Origin: JAOAPG01 sp963791575
GTDB lineage: Bacteria; Acidobacteriota; Terriglobia; Terriglobales; Acidobacteriaceae
Direction of reading: 5' to 3'
Assembly: GCA_963791575.1 (NCBI GenBank)
Contig: CAWBSY010000004.1
Coordinates: forward strand, 124,001-188,000
DNA: 64,000 nucleotides
Part shown: positions 16,744-25,511 of the stretch, piece by piece
Position numbering within the stretch: the stretch's first letter is position 1
Layout: each line of letters starts with the position of its first letter
Program-made: the position numbers and the translations under genes
Notes under the pieces: generated by a model
What the model saw: only the letters and a program-made list of their open reading frames with translations
Told to the model about the DNA's origin: nothing
Database searches by the model: none

Positions 16744-16782
16744 TTATTCATTCGCCGGCCACTGCCGGAAGTTAACTTCACT

Positions 16783-17583
16783 TCACCCTCCGTGCACGGA
16801 ATCGAAGAACTGCCGCAAAACTAGCCCCACTTCTTCCGGCTTCTCCCATGCAGAGTAATGTCCTGCTTTCGGAATTACTTTGATTTGGCTTCCCGAAATA
16901 TTTTGGTGCATGAACTCCGCTTCGGATATGCCCGTCATGATATCTTCGTCGCCCGTCACGATTAGTGTGGGTACGTTGATGCTCTTCAGCGTCGCGCCTG
17001 AATCCGGACGCTCGGCCATACCTCGCTGTACCATTGCAATATCTTCGGGGGACATTTTCCGCATCATGCGTAATGCGCCATCGACCAGATCCGGACGGGT
17101 TGCGTGAGTAGTCTTTCCCAGTAATTTAGGCAGCATGCTTTCGAAGAATGGTTCGGTGCCGCGTTCCATTACATCATCCGCCGTTTTCAGTCGTGCTGCA
17201 CGGGCGTCGGGCGAGTCGGCCCCAGCTTTGGTATTAATCAACGCAAGCGCTGCAACTCGCCCGCGCAAACGCCGCCAGAATTCAAAAAGAATGTATCCGC
17301 CGATAGATACTCCCGCGAAAGCAGCTCGTCCAATTTCGGCATGATCGAGCACACGTGCGATGTCTGCCGCGTGCTTGTCCATCATGGCCGGACTCTCGCC
17401 TAAATCCGAGTCTCCATGCCCGCGAAGATCAGGCAAAATCAACTTATAGCGGGACGCCAGGGCCTGTGCTGCGGGGAGCCAGAATTCATGGTGAACAGGA
17501 AAGGGATGCAGCAGAACCAAGGGAGGTCCGCTGCCAAGAATTAAATAGAAAATCTCTGCATCGTCACTTTTGATGCGTGGCAT
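16783..17583 (-). CDS. Alpha/beta hydrolase
   Basis: A 266-residue alpha/beta-fold hydrolase with the full catalytic triad visible: the nucleophile serine in the elbow GVSIGGY (about residue 96), the acid in the segment VTGDEDIMT (about 213) and the histidine in KAGHYSAWEKPEEV (about 243). The oxyanion HPFPVHHEFW motif follows the first strand. The general layout matches carboxylesterase/3-oxoadipate enol-lactonase-like enzymes, but the substrate cannot be told. No signal peptide is present, so it is cytoplasmic. It stands alone on the minus strand. Confidence 0.8.
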   Translation of the reverse strand: MPRIKSDDAEIFYLILGSGPPLVLLHPFPVHHEFWLPAAQALASRYKLILPDLRGHGDSDLGESPAMMDKHAADIARVLDHAEIGRAAFAGVSIGGYILFEFWRRLRGRVAALALINTKAGADSPDARAARLKTADDVMERGTEPFFESMLPKLLGKTTHATRPDLVDGALRMMRKMSPEDIAMVQRGMAERPDSGATLKSINVPTLIVTGDEDIMTGISEAEFMHQNISGSQIKVIPKAGHYSAWEKPEEVGLVLRQFFDSVHGG

Positions 17584-17660
17584 GATGGAGATTTAAACAC
17601 AGTGCCGAGATCGTTGCCGCGCGGTAATCTGAATGCACGATATATTTGCACGACCTTCTT

Positions 17661-17972
17661 CTACGAATTGGTCGCTTGCTGCCCCACCGGGGCCGACAAC
17701 ATCAAAGGCTCTTCCGGCATAACAATCCAAGCGATCGGATAAGCCAGCAGGCCCACGCCCGTCATCACTGCGACGATCAGCCATATGAGGCGCATCAACG
17801 AGACATCCAAATCGAAGTACTCAGCTAGACCTATGCATACGCCGGCGATTTTGCGACCTGCTCGCGGACGCATCAGTCGCTTACGAGCGAGCACCGCGCC
17901 AATTCGCTTTCCGCAGTAAGCGCACACATTCGCGTCATCCTGAATAACCTTGCCACAGTAGTTGCAATACAT
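17661..17972 (-). CDS. Zinc-ribbon PspC-domain membrane protein
   Basis: A 103-residue protein that begins with a zinc ribbon (MYCNYCGKVIQDDANVCAYC, two C-x2-C pairs) followed by a PspC domain: RKIAGVCIGLAEYFDLDVSLMRLIW and a transmembrane segment, LIVAVMTGVGLLAYPIAWIVMPEEP. PspC proteins are inner-membrane components of phage-shock type envelope stress responses. The ATG at 17972 was chosen because a good GGAGAGG site precedes it and the conserved zinc ribbon starts there; the frame is open further upstream but would run into the neighbouring TPR gene. No pspA is nearby. Confidence 0.8.
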   Translation of the reverse strand: MYCNYCGKVIQDDANVCAYCGKRIGAVLARKRLMRPRAGRKIAGVCIGLAEYFDLDVSLMRLIWLIVAVMTGVGLLAYPIAWIVMPEEPLMLSAPVGQQATNS

Positions 17973-18027
17973 AGAGTCCTCTCCGTAATTAAGAATACGG
18001 TTTGCCTTCCAAAAAGTTCCGCGAAAC

Positions 18028-18903
18028 CTACTCTCCCTTATAAGGATCTTTGATATATTTCCGAGCTGCTTCCGCTTGCGCACTATCGGAACCTGTCGTC
18101 ACCACCTGCTCGTATCTTTTCATCGCCAAATCGCGGTTTCGCAGAAGATCATACATCTCACCCGCGCCTAGATTTGCCTTTCGCGAAATCTCCGCATCGG
18201 GTTGCGCAATCCCGTCTACCAGTTCATAGGCGGATGCGGCTCCAGCATAGTCTTTTTGATCGCGCAGCAGATCACCCAAGCTGAGACCTGCGGTTTCGTA
18301 ATGAAGGCCGGAATAATGTCCGTCCTTGCCGGTCTGCCAGACTTTTCGGTAGATAGCAGCTGCCTCCGTGTTTTTGTTTGCAGCTCGCAGTAGATTCCCT
18401 TCCTCCAGAGCCATAAGCAAATTATGTGGATAGCTCGAAATCAGCCCTCGCACAATGGGCAAGCCTTCGTCGTAGCGGCGTTCTCTCCGCAAGAAAAGTA
18501 CGAGCAGAATCTTTGCATCAACACTGGTCTCGCCACTGCCCGCCGCGCACTCCCTTAAATATTGCAGGCCCTTTTCCTTGCTTCCGCCCAATCCCACCAC
18601 CGAACCGGCCACTTTCAGTCCCCATGGTAGATTGCCAACCACATAGTTGTGAGCGCCAACAATTAGCTTGGCCTGCACATCGTTGGGCGCCAGCTCCAGC
18701 ACTCGTTCGTGATCGTGTCGCGCTCCCACGGCATTTCGCAAGGCCGAAAGCCATGCATGTTCCACGAGTCCCGTATAGGTTGCAAACTGAGCTCTGGTTA
18801 CGCCGCGGGCGTAGAGGGTATCAACATCGTTCGGATTGGAACTTAACCGGCCCTCCTCGAGCTTAAATGCTCTTGCGGCCAAGTCTTTGATCTGCTGCTG
18901 CAC
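18028..18903 (-). CDS. TPR-repeat protein, C-terminal part of a frameshifted gene
   Basis: The main part of a TPR protein whose N-terminus lies in another frame at 18911-19255. The GTG at 18903 is not a true start: the frame runs on upstream as PPDPKVQQQIKDL. TPR-like helical pairs are visible throughout (for example RGVTRAQFATYTGLVEHAWLS, GEMYDLLRNRDLAMKRYEQV). Removing one base of the GGG at 18925-18927 joins both parts into a protein of about 410 residues with a signal peptide. It is probably a periplasmic or outer-membrane-associated protein. The function is unknown. Confidence 0.55.
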   Translation of the reverse strand: MQQQIKDLAARAFKLEEGRLSSNPNDVDTLYARGVTRAQFATYTGLVEHAWLSALRNAVGARHDHERVLELAPNDVQAKLIVGAHNYVVGNLPWGLKVAGSVVGLGGSKEKGLQYLRECAAGSGETSVDAKILLVLFLRRERRYDEGLPIVRGLISSYPHNLLMALEEGNLLRAANKNTEAAAIYRKVWQTGKDGHYSGLHYETAGLSLGDLLRDQKDYAGAASAYELVDGIAQPDAEISRKANLGAGEMYDLLRNRDLAMKRYEQVVTTGSDSAQAEAARKYIKDPYKGE

Positions 18904-18910
18904 CTTGGGG

Positions 18911-19255
18911 TCAGGCGGGATTATGGGCCGCTTTTATAAAACTGTCGTTGGCGTACTCTCCCGTGTTTAGGACGCCCATGCGATACAGTTCGCGGAACAA
19001 AACCGCCGTTAGAAAGTGATTCACCGCGAACGGATCGTCCGGATGTCTTTGCAGCACTTCTCCAAACTGCTGAATCGCGCGGTCGTATTCGAGACTGTAA
19101 AAATGCTCGAATGCCGACGGATTAGCCGGATCATCCGGACGGAAGGAGAGTTTGTCGGCATGACTGTTCTGAGCAGGCGCTTGGGCAACCGCTAGAGATC
19201 CGCAACCGAGCAGCACAAAGAACAACAGAACACGGGACGCTTTTCCGACAATCAT
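18911..19255 (-). CDS. TPR-repeat protein, N-terminal part of a frameshifted gene
   Basis: This part carries the signal peptide (VLLFFVLLGCGSLAVAQA) and the first TPR-like unit (AFEHFYSLEYDRAIQQFGEVLQRHPDDP). The reading breaks after DSFIKAA, where the extra base in the GGG at 18925-18927 causes an early stop. ATG 19255 was preferred to 19279 because it gives a standard signal peptide. Confidence 0.55.
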   Translation of the reverse strand: MIVGKASRVLLFFVLLGCGSLAVAQAPAQNSHADKLSFRPDDPANPSAFEHFYSLEYDRAIQQFGEVLQRHPDDPFAVNHFLTAVLFRELYRMGVLNTGEYANDSFIKAAHNPA

Positions 19256-19594
19256 GCGCAGAATCGAGCCTAAAACCAAAAAATTACCCAGAAATGAAGT
19301 CTCTCTGATCGTCTCTCTGACGAAAATCGAAAGTTGTCACTCCAGTCTACCCGATGCCCCGGTAGCGGGGAGAACCACAGAGGCCACCTTTCGCAAATCA
19401 TTCCGGGCGGACAACGATATCTATAGTGATGCCAGCGACCTACAGACTATATTTTGCGCGGTTGTGAAGTAATTCTTCCCCGCTCAATCGCGCAGAAAGT
19501 ATGTTCGAAGCCGGGCAAGTCCCTGAATCTTCAACGTCTGCCCATCAAAATGAATTGGTTATAGGCTTGCCTGTACATATGAAAGGTCATTTTC
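19256..19594. other. Divergent intergenic region without a gene
   Basis: 339 bases between the divergent TPR gene and the zinc-ribbon gene. No coding frame with plausible composition is visible. It contains a ten-base direct repeat GTCTCTCTGA separated by two bases near 19300 and an inverted GAAA/TTTC element just before the downstream start. The promoters of both genes must lie here, but no strong hexamer pair stands out. Confidence 0.4.
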
Positions 19595-20074
19595 ATGTCA
19601 GAAGTGGTTCCCGACGTTCAACACGAGTTTTGGCGTCCTCCAGCAACCCGGCTGCAACCGGTAGTTCTTACCGCATCGACACCGTCCTTGGCCGAAACTT
19701 GTGCCGGATGTAACACGGAGTTTGTCGCTGGTTCGCGGTTTTGCTATCTATGCGGGGCTGCCCGAAACGCAGTAACGGAAATTTCAGCCGAATTGGCCCA
19801 GCCCTCCCCTGGTTCTCTAAAAGCTGGTTTTCTGAGAGCTCTGTCGTTTCAGAACGTCAAACAGGGGCTTGGTCTCCCCCTGCCTTCCATGATTACGTTC
19901 TTGATTGGACTTGGGTGCCTTCTTGCCGCAATGCTGGTTGGCATGGTCTACACAGTCGAAACTACGCTGGATTTTCAGGCTGTGCAGCTTTGGCGGATGG
20001 AGTGGCTAGTAGGAGCCGCAGTCGCCTTCATCGCCGGAATTCTTTTGAAAACCAATCGTCCTGCTGAAAAGTAA
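19595..20074 (+). CDS. Zinc-ribbon membrane protein, unknown function
   Basis: A 159-residue protein with a central zinc ribbon (C-A-G-C then C-Y-L-C, about residues 36-53) and two C-terminal transmembrane helices (about 100-122 and 135-152). The first 30 residues are Pro/Thr-rich. The arrangement, a soluble zinc ribbon tethered to two helices, is common among small bacterial membrane proteins of unknown role. AAGG lies 8 bases before the ATG. It converges with thiD. Confidence 0.6.
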   Translation: MSEVVPDVQHEFWRPPATRLQPVVLTASTPSLAETCAGCNTEFVAGSRFCYLCGAARNAVTEISAELAQPSPGSLKAGFLRALSFQNVKQGLGLPLPSMITFLIGLGCLLAAMLVGMVYTVETTLDFQAVQLWRMEWLVGAAVAFIAGILLKTNRPAEK

Positions 20075-20104
20075 GTTGATTATTCGTTTGATTCCGTTCT
20101 CGCT

Positions 20105-20989
20105 TCACAAATGATCTTTGTGAGCTGGTTCGGCGCTGCTTCCGCGTCGCACCTCATGCATCCGGTAATGATGATGCACTGGGCCAACTCCTCGGCCTAG
20201 GGGATGTGCGTTCACAATCGCCGCTCTCACGTAAGCCTTAGCCAGTAGCACTGCTTCCGGCAAACCCTTTCCCTGAGCCAAGTGGCATGCGATCGCCGTC
20301 GCAAAAGCGCATCCTGTACCGTGTGTGGAATTAGACTGCTGCCGCTCCGCTTTGAAGACCTCTTGCTGAATCGGTGATTGTTGGGGGCTAGCTTGTGGGG
20401 AGTTAGAAGCAGCCGTAAAACTGAGCAGATCGATTGCTTTATCCAGATGCCCGCCCGTGACTACCACTCCGGACGCTCCCAGTTCATGTAGCTTGGTGGC
20501 CGCAAGTCGCATCTGGTCAAGATTCGTGACAGGCAGGCCAGTCAATGCCGCCGCCTCGTCTACGTTTGGGGTTATGACGGTAGCCATTGGCAGTAATCGC
20601 TGGGTTAAAATCTCGAGCCCAGCCTTATCTAACAAGTCTGCCCCTGACGACGACTTCAGCACCGGGTCGAGAACAACGCTCGGCAGTTTTGCGTCCGCCA
20701 AGAAATCCGCGACGGCCTTGGCCGCCTGGCCCGAACCGAGCATTCCAATATGGACTGCCGCAATCTCCATATCGGCGGCCAGTTCGGCTAGCGTTTCGAG
20801 AATGATCTCGGAAGCAACAGCACTCACCCGCCGAACTCCCGCCGTGGACTGGACAGTGAGTGCCGTGATGCACGCCACTCCATAGCAGCCGTGTGCTGCG
20901 ATGGTCTTGATGTCAGCCGTGACCCCAGCGCCGGAACTGGGATCGAACCCGGCAATTGTGAGGACTACAGGTGGTGGGGCTCCCGCCAT
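20105..20989 (-). CDS. thiD: Hydroxymethylpyrimidine/phosphomethylpyrimidine kinase ThiD
   Basis: ThiD phosphorylates HMP and HMP-phosphate in thiamine biosynthesis. The 294-residue protein carries the ribokinase-fold signatures of the family: the N-terminal TIAGFDPSSGAGVTADIKT (about residues 11-29), the LDPVLKSSSGADLL substrate-loop region (about 121-134), TPNVDEAAALTG (about 152-163) and the anion-hole motif STHGTGCAFATAIA with catalytic Asp replaced in register by the usual G-T-G-C turn (about 225-238). No other thiamine gene and no TPP riboswitch are visible in the 266-base upstream region. Confidence 0.92.
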   Translation of the reverse strand: MAGAPPPVVLTIAGFDPSSGAGVTADIKTIAAHGCYGVACITALTVQSTAGVRRVSAVASEIILETLAELAADMEIAAVHIGMLGSGQAAKAVADFLADAKLPSVVLDPVLKSSSGADLLDKAGLEILTQRLLPMATVITPNVDEAAALTGLPVTNLDQMRLAATKLHELGASGVVVTGGHLDKAIDLLSFTAASNSPQASPQQSPIQQEVFKAERQQSNSTHGTGCAFATAIACHLAQGKGLPEAVLLAKAYVRAAIVNAHPLGRGVGPVHHHYRMHEVRRGSSAEPAHKDHL

Positions 20990-21169
20990 AATTGAAATCT
21001 ACAGAAAACCCGGTCACTTGCAAAATAGATTCGGAAACTTTAGGAAGCGCAACCGAATCACATCACCATAAGTGTGAACAGCTCGGGATGAAAATCAGGG
21101 ATCTCGGTTGTAAGGTCAGGTTCAGTATCTGTCATAACGTTGGAGCGACCGCAGGGCGGTAAGTCTAGG

Positions 21170-21216
21170 TTGGTGAATGGTACTCCGGCTGATAAGATGC
21201 GTCCGAAACATCGGAC
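21170..21216 (+). promoter_or_regulatory. Promoter and hairpin before the GH15 gene
   Basis: TTGGTG (21170-21175) and TAAGAT (21193-21198) with a 17-base spacer form a plausible sigma-70 promoter. Directly after it, where transcription should start, is a perfect hairpin GTCCGA-AACA-TCGGAC (21201-21216), 40 bases before the coding start. The hairpin could be an operator or a transcript-stabilising stem. Confidence 0.4.
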
Positions 21217-21255
21217 ACGATAGCTGTTATCTTCAACACACAGTGAGGAAGAATT

Positions 21256-23661
21256 TTGAGTGATTCCGAAAAGTTTGCGCCGGGATGGCCAGGCATTGAA
21301 TCGCGTTGGACTTCGAGCGCGAAAACAGGTATTGGCACTGCGCTTAACCAGCATAGCCGCGTTTGGTTCACGCTCAGTCACGGAATTCTGAACGAAATTT
21401 ACTTTCCACGAGTCGATCAGGCGTGCACCCGTGACATGGGCTTCATCGTGACGGATGGCAAGAGCTACTTCTCGGAGGAAAAACGCCATTGCAAATTCGA
21501 GAACAAGCCGTTTGAGCCAGGTGTTCCCGCATACGAGCTAATAAACACAGAACTAGGGGGACGCTATCGCCTCGAAAAAGAGGTATTAACCGATCCTTAC
21601 CGTAACGTCGTGCTGCAGAAAGTTCGCTTCGTGCCGTTACAAGGACAACTTTCCGACTATCACTTGTATGGCCTGCTTTCCCCTCACCTGGGAAATTTCG
21701 GAATGCGTAATACTGGATGGACCGCCGACTACAAGGGCATTCCTATGCTTTTTGCCGAGCATGACGGCACTGCGCTTGCGTTTGGTTGCTCAGCGCCATG
21801 GACAAGAATGTCCGTGGGGTTCGTCGGCTACTCGGATGGATGGCAGGACCTCTCGAAAAATTATCAACTCGTTTCTGAGTACACGCGCGCCGAAAACGGC
21901 AACATCGCACTTACCGGAGAAATTGATCTGTCCGCGTGTAACGGAGAGTTCGTAATCGCTATCGGATTCGGCGGCATCTGGGCAGAGGCTGGACAGCAGG
22001 TTCGCGCAAGCTTGGTGAATCCGTTTGCAGAGCATCGAAAGCATTATGTGCGGCATTGGAAAACTTGGCAGGACACGCTTCTGCAATTGGATGAACCCGA
22101 GCGCGAACACGATCTTTACCGGGCAAGTGCAGCGGTGTTGCGTTCGCACGAATCGAAAGACTTTCTAGGAGGTGTTATCGCCAGCCTCTCTATTCCATGG
22201 GGATTCAATAAAGGCGACGAAGACCTCGGTGGATATCATCTCGTATGGCCCCGCGATCTGGTGGAAACCGCGTGTGGATTTCTTGCAGCGGGTGCGCAAG
22301 CCGATGCGGTCCGCGTGCTGCATTATCTGGAATCGACGCAAGAGGCCGAGGGGCACTGGTCGCAAAACATGTGGCTTGATGGGCGTCCTTATTGGAGCGG
22401 CGTACAGATGGATGAAGCCGCATTTCCGATTCTGCTGGTGGACCTATTGCGGCGAGAAGCACCAGCAGCCCTACCAGATCTCGAGCGCTGGTGGAATTTG
22501 GTTCAGCGTGCTGCCGGATTTCTGGTTCGCAATGGACCGGTTACCCAACAAGACCGCTGGGAAGAAGACGCCGGCTACTCGCCATTCACGCTCGCAGTCG
22601 AGATTGCAGGGTTATTGGCGGCGGCTGATCTGGCCGATGCCGTGAAGAAAAAAGAGATCGCGACCTACTTACGCGAGACCGCAGACAATTGGAATGACAA
22701 CATCGAGCGCTGGATTTATGCAACAAACACGGATCTAGCAAAGCAGATCGGAGTCGAGGGATATTACGTCCGAATTGCACCTCCGGAAACAGATGGTGCG
22801 GCATCTCCAGCGGAAGGATTTGTGCCTATCAAGAACCGTCCACCCGGACAGAGTTGCGAATCTGCAACGCACCTTATCAGCCCCGACGCGTTAGCTCTGG
22901 TTCGTTTTGGGTTGCGAGCTCCGGACGACCCACGCATGGTGAACACGGTTAAAGTGATCGATGCACTTTTGCGAGCGAAGCTCCCGCAAGGTCCTTGCTG
23001 GTATCGATACAACGGAGATGGCTACGGCGAGCACGACAATGGTTCTCCCTTCGACGGAACCGGAATAGGGCGCCCCTGGCCCTTGCTGGCGGGCGAACGC
23101 GCACATTATGAACTCGCTGCGGGACGTCCAAAAATCGCGGAAGAACTGCTACGCGTAATTGAACTCTCAACGGATGGGAGTCGCTTGATACCTGAACAGG
23201 TGTGGGATGCGCCAGATATTCCAGAGCGCGAATTGTTTCTAGGACGACCTTCTGGCTCAGCTTGTCCCTTGGTATGGGCACACTCGGAGTACATCAAGTT
23301 GCGTCGTTCCTTGCGCGACGGAAAAATCTTCGACCAACCCCTGCAGCCAATACAACGCTATGTCTTGGATAAAGTTAAGTCGAAGTACTTCGGATGGCGT
23401 TTCAACAACAAGTCGCGAGGCATTCCTGCGGGCAAGCAGTTGCGCTTGGCGCTTTTGTCGCCAGCAATTGTGCATTGGAGCTTCAACGGATGGCAAACCA
23501 CACAGGATACGCGAACACGAGATGCAGGATTGGGGATGTTTGCCGCGGATCTGCCAACGCATGAATTAGCCGCAGGCGCCGAAATCATATTTACCTTTTA
23601 TTGGCCAGAAGAACAGCGATGGGAAGGCGCGGATTTTTCAGTAGTAGTTGAAGAGAGCTAG
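21256..23661 (+). CDS. GH15 glucoamylase-like glycoside hydrolase
   Basis: Glucoamylase-type enzyme that releases beta-D-glucose from non-reducing ends of alpha-glucans. The 801-residue chain has the N-terminal beta-sandwich (residues about 15-270), then an (alpha/alpha)6 barrel with YHLVWPRDLVETACGF, the catalytic acid in GVQMDEAAFPI (Glu about 387) and the catalytic base in LIPEQVWDAPD (Glu about 647). A C-terminal beta domain of about 100 residues follows (KVKSKYFGWRFNNKSRGI to the end). There is no signal peptide, so a cytoplasmic role in glycogen or maltodextrin breakdown is likely. The start is a TTG with GAGGAAGA 5 bases before it. Confidence 0.9.
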   Translation: MSDSEKFAPGWPGIESRWTSSAKTGIGTALNQHSRVWFTLSHGILNEIYFPRVDQACTRDMGFIVTDGKSYFSEEKRHCKFENKPFEPGVPAYELINTELGGRYRLEKEVLTDPYRNVVLQKVRFVPLQGQLSDYHLYGLLSPHLGNFGMRNTGWTADYKGIPMLFAEHDGTALAFGCSAPWTRMSVGFVGYSDGWQDLSKNYQLVSEYTRAENGNIALTGEIDLSACNGEFVIAIGFGGIWAEAGQQVRASLVNPFAEHRKHYVRHWKTWQDTLLQLDEPEREHDLYRASAAVLRSHESKDFLGGVIASLSIPWGFNKGDEDLGGYHLVWPRDLVETACGFLAAGAQADAVRVLHYLESTQEAEGHWSQNMWLDGRPYWSGVQMDEAAFPILLVDLLRREAPAALPDLERWWNLVQRAAGFLVRNGPVTQQDRWEEDAGYSPFTLAVEIAGLLAAADLADAVKKKEIATYLRETADNWNDNIERWIYATNTDLAKQIGVEGYYVRIAPPETDGAASPAEGFVPIKNRPPGQSCESATHLISPDALALVRFGLRAPDDPRMVNTVKVIDALLRAKLPQGPCWYRYNGDGYGEHDNGSPFDGTGIGRPWPLLAGERAHYELAAGRPKIAEELLRVIELSTDGSRLIPEQVWDAPDIPERELFLGRPSGSACPLVWAHSEYIKLRRSLRDGKIFDQPLQPIQRYVLDKVKSKYFGWRFNNKSRGIPAGKQLRLALLSPAIVHWSFNGWQTTQDTRTRDAGLGMFAADLPTHELAAGAEIIFTFYWPEEQRWEGADFSVVVEES

Positions 23662-23723
23662 TTCGAACGCGAAAAGCGGAGACTAGAGTTTTTGGTATTG
23701 CAAGGCATCAACGATATTTGCGA

Positions 23724-25400
23724 CTAATCGTCACCCGTGTAGATGAGTTCGACCACGGTGCAATCGTCATTTAGCGGTGTGCCGCCGCAGAACTTGGCCA
23801 GCGCGGTAAAAATCCCTTCCATCGTTCCCTCTTTGGCAGCGACTTCCAAGCGATCGTTGTCGAAGAAATCTCCACGAGCATTCTCCGCCTCGGTGACGCC
23901 GTCCGTCACGAGAACAAGGCGATCGCCGGGATGCAGGTTGGCTCGATCACTTTCGTAAGACGCACTCTCCAATAAGCCAACTGGAAGATTGCCGTGCGCG
24001 GGACGAATCACCTCTTGATTACATACTAGTAATGGGGGCACATGTCCGCAATTGACATATTCCAACTCTCCGTCACGTCGTACCCGAGCGATGACCACGG
24101 TCGCGTACTTTTCTCCGATATGTTTATGAGTAAAGAAATTGTTTACTGCAGCGACGATGTCAGTCAGTGCCATACCCGCAATTAATTGGGAATAAATCAT
24201 TCCTTGCAGGGTCGAGGCCAGCAGCGCCGCCGATACACCCTTGCCGCTTACGTCAGCGAGGACCACAGCCAAACCGTCTTTGGTATTCACGATGTCAAAA
24301 AAATCGCCGCCAATTTCTTTACAAGAAAGATTCTTGCCTCCAACTCGCGCGAATGAAACGTCAGGAATAGTCACAGTCATAAGGCCCTGCTGAATCCCTG
24401 CCGCGATGGCGAGCTCCTGTTGATAGCGACGAGACGCCTCTTCGGCTTGCACCAGCCGAGCATTCTCAATTAGTGAAGCCGCCTCGGTTGCGATCACGCG
24501 TAAAATATCGTTGCTCACACTTGAAATTTCACGTGAAGCAAAGCGGGAGTCGACGTATAAGGCTCCCATAACCTCGGCGGAAACCGAAACGGCCGGCGAT
24601 TCGGAACGCGTCGCTTGTACCTGCGGTTTCCGTAACGGAATGCAAATCACGGTTCGCAGATCATAGGCAACGATACTTTGCCGTCCCGCGAGGTCTAGAG
24701 ACTGGCTGGTGTCGGTCAATACAAACTCGGAGTTTGAGTTTAAAGCCTCGTCGAGAATTGAATGCGAGATTGTCTTGTCGTCCAGGAGTGGCTCACCCTT
24801 GGAGTTACGGCCAGCAGCCAAGTGGAGATCACCTGCTTCGTTTTTCATGAAAACGTAACCGCGCTCGGCATGAGCGAGCTTTAAAGTTACGTCCAGCAAT
24901 GTCACCAGAATTTCATCAAGAACACCGGTTGTATTGAGCTTGCGGGCAGCTTCCAGGAAAAGTATCAGCTTCTCGAGATCGGTGGATTCATTCGAGATGT
25001 GAATTCCGGAGATCTGACTGAGAAAGTCGCGAGCCGTGTTGGACGTCCCGTGCTGCGGATTGAATACGACATACGTTACGTCGCGAACTCCGAACTCCAG
25101 CCGGTCATTTTTCTCCAGAGTTTTTCGCTCGACACGTTCACCATTCACGAAAGTGCCGTGCTTACTACCCTGGTCGACAACGCTGAATTTTCCATTTTCC
25201 GAAACGATCAGGGCGTGGTCCCGTGAAACCCGCGGATCAGCGATGACTAGATCCTTGTCGATCTTGCGTCCCACGGCAAAAGGACTGTGATCGAGGGAAA
25301 TTGTGCGTTGGTCATTGCCCTGCACAAAGACGAGGATAGGGAACACTCCAGAAACTGGACCTGTACCCGATCCTTCTCCGGCTATGGTCTGAAAAGACAT
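23724..25400 (-). CDS. FHA-GAF-PP2C (SpoIIE/RsbU-type) serine phosphatase
   Basis: A signalling phosphatase of about 558 residues. Domains in order: FHA (SPFAVGRKIDKDLVIADPRVSRDHALI, then GSKHGTFVNG), which binds phosphothreonine; GAF (about 150-320, with GYVFMKNEAGDLHLAAGRNS); and a C-terminal SpoIIE/RsbU PP2C domain with metal-binding motifs GGDFFDIVNTKDGLAVVLADVSGKG, YVNCGHVPPLLV, LVLVTDGVTEAEN and DDCTVVEL. Such proteins act in partner-switching stress or kinase pathways. ATG 25400 was chosen because GGGAG precedes it and upstream residues look non-conserved; alternatives are 25427 and 25502. No anti-sigma or STAS gene is adjacent. It converges with the GH15 gene. Confidence 0.88.
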   Translation of the reverse strand: MSFQTIAGEGSGTGPVSGVFPILVFVQGNDQRTISLDHSPFAVGRKIDKDLVIADPRVSRDHALIVSENGKFSVVDQGSKHGTFVNGERVERKTLEKNDRLEFGVRDVTYVVFNPQHGTSNTARDFLSQISGIHISNESTDLEKLILFLEAARKLNTTGVLDEILVTLLDVTLKLAHAERGYVFMKNEAGDLHLAAGRNSKGEPLLDDKTISHSILDEALNSNSEFVLTDTSQSLDLAGRQSIVAYDLRTVICIPLRKPQVQATRSESPAVSVSAEVMGALYVDSRFASREISSVSNDILRVIATEAASLIENARLVQAEEASRRYQQELAIAAGIQQGLMTVTIPDVSFARVGGKNLSCKEIGGDFFDIVNTKDGLAVVLADVSGKGVSAALLASTLQGMIYSQLIAGMALTDIVAAVNNFFTHKHIGEKYATVVIARVRRDGELEYVNCGHVPPLLVCNQEVIRPAHGNLPVGLLESASYESDRANLHPGDRLVLVTDGVTEAENARGDFFDNDRLEVAAKEGTMEGIFTALAKFCGGTPLNDDCTVVELIYTGDD

Positions 25401-25511
25401 GGGCGAATGCAGCTCCCGAATTGCCATTTTGCTGAAAAACTTCCCGGTGCGATCGGGAAATAGCAGCTCAACACCGACAGATTGCGAACGGTGAAACAAC
25501 ACACTGGTGAA

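Noticed and set aside
18426..18866. A 146-codon plus-strand frame opposite the TPR gene
   Set aside because: The opposite strand encodes a TPR protein; this frame has an unnatural Arg/Pro/His-rich composition.
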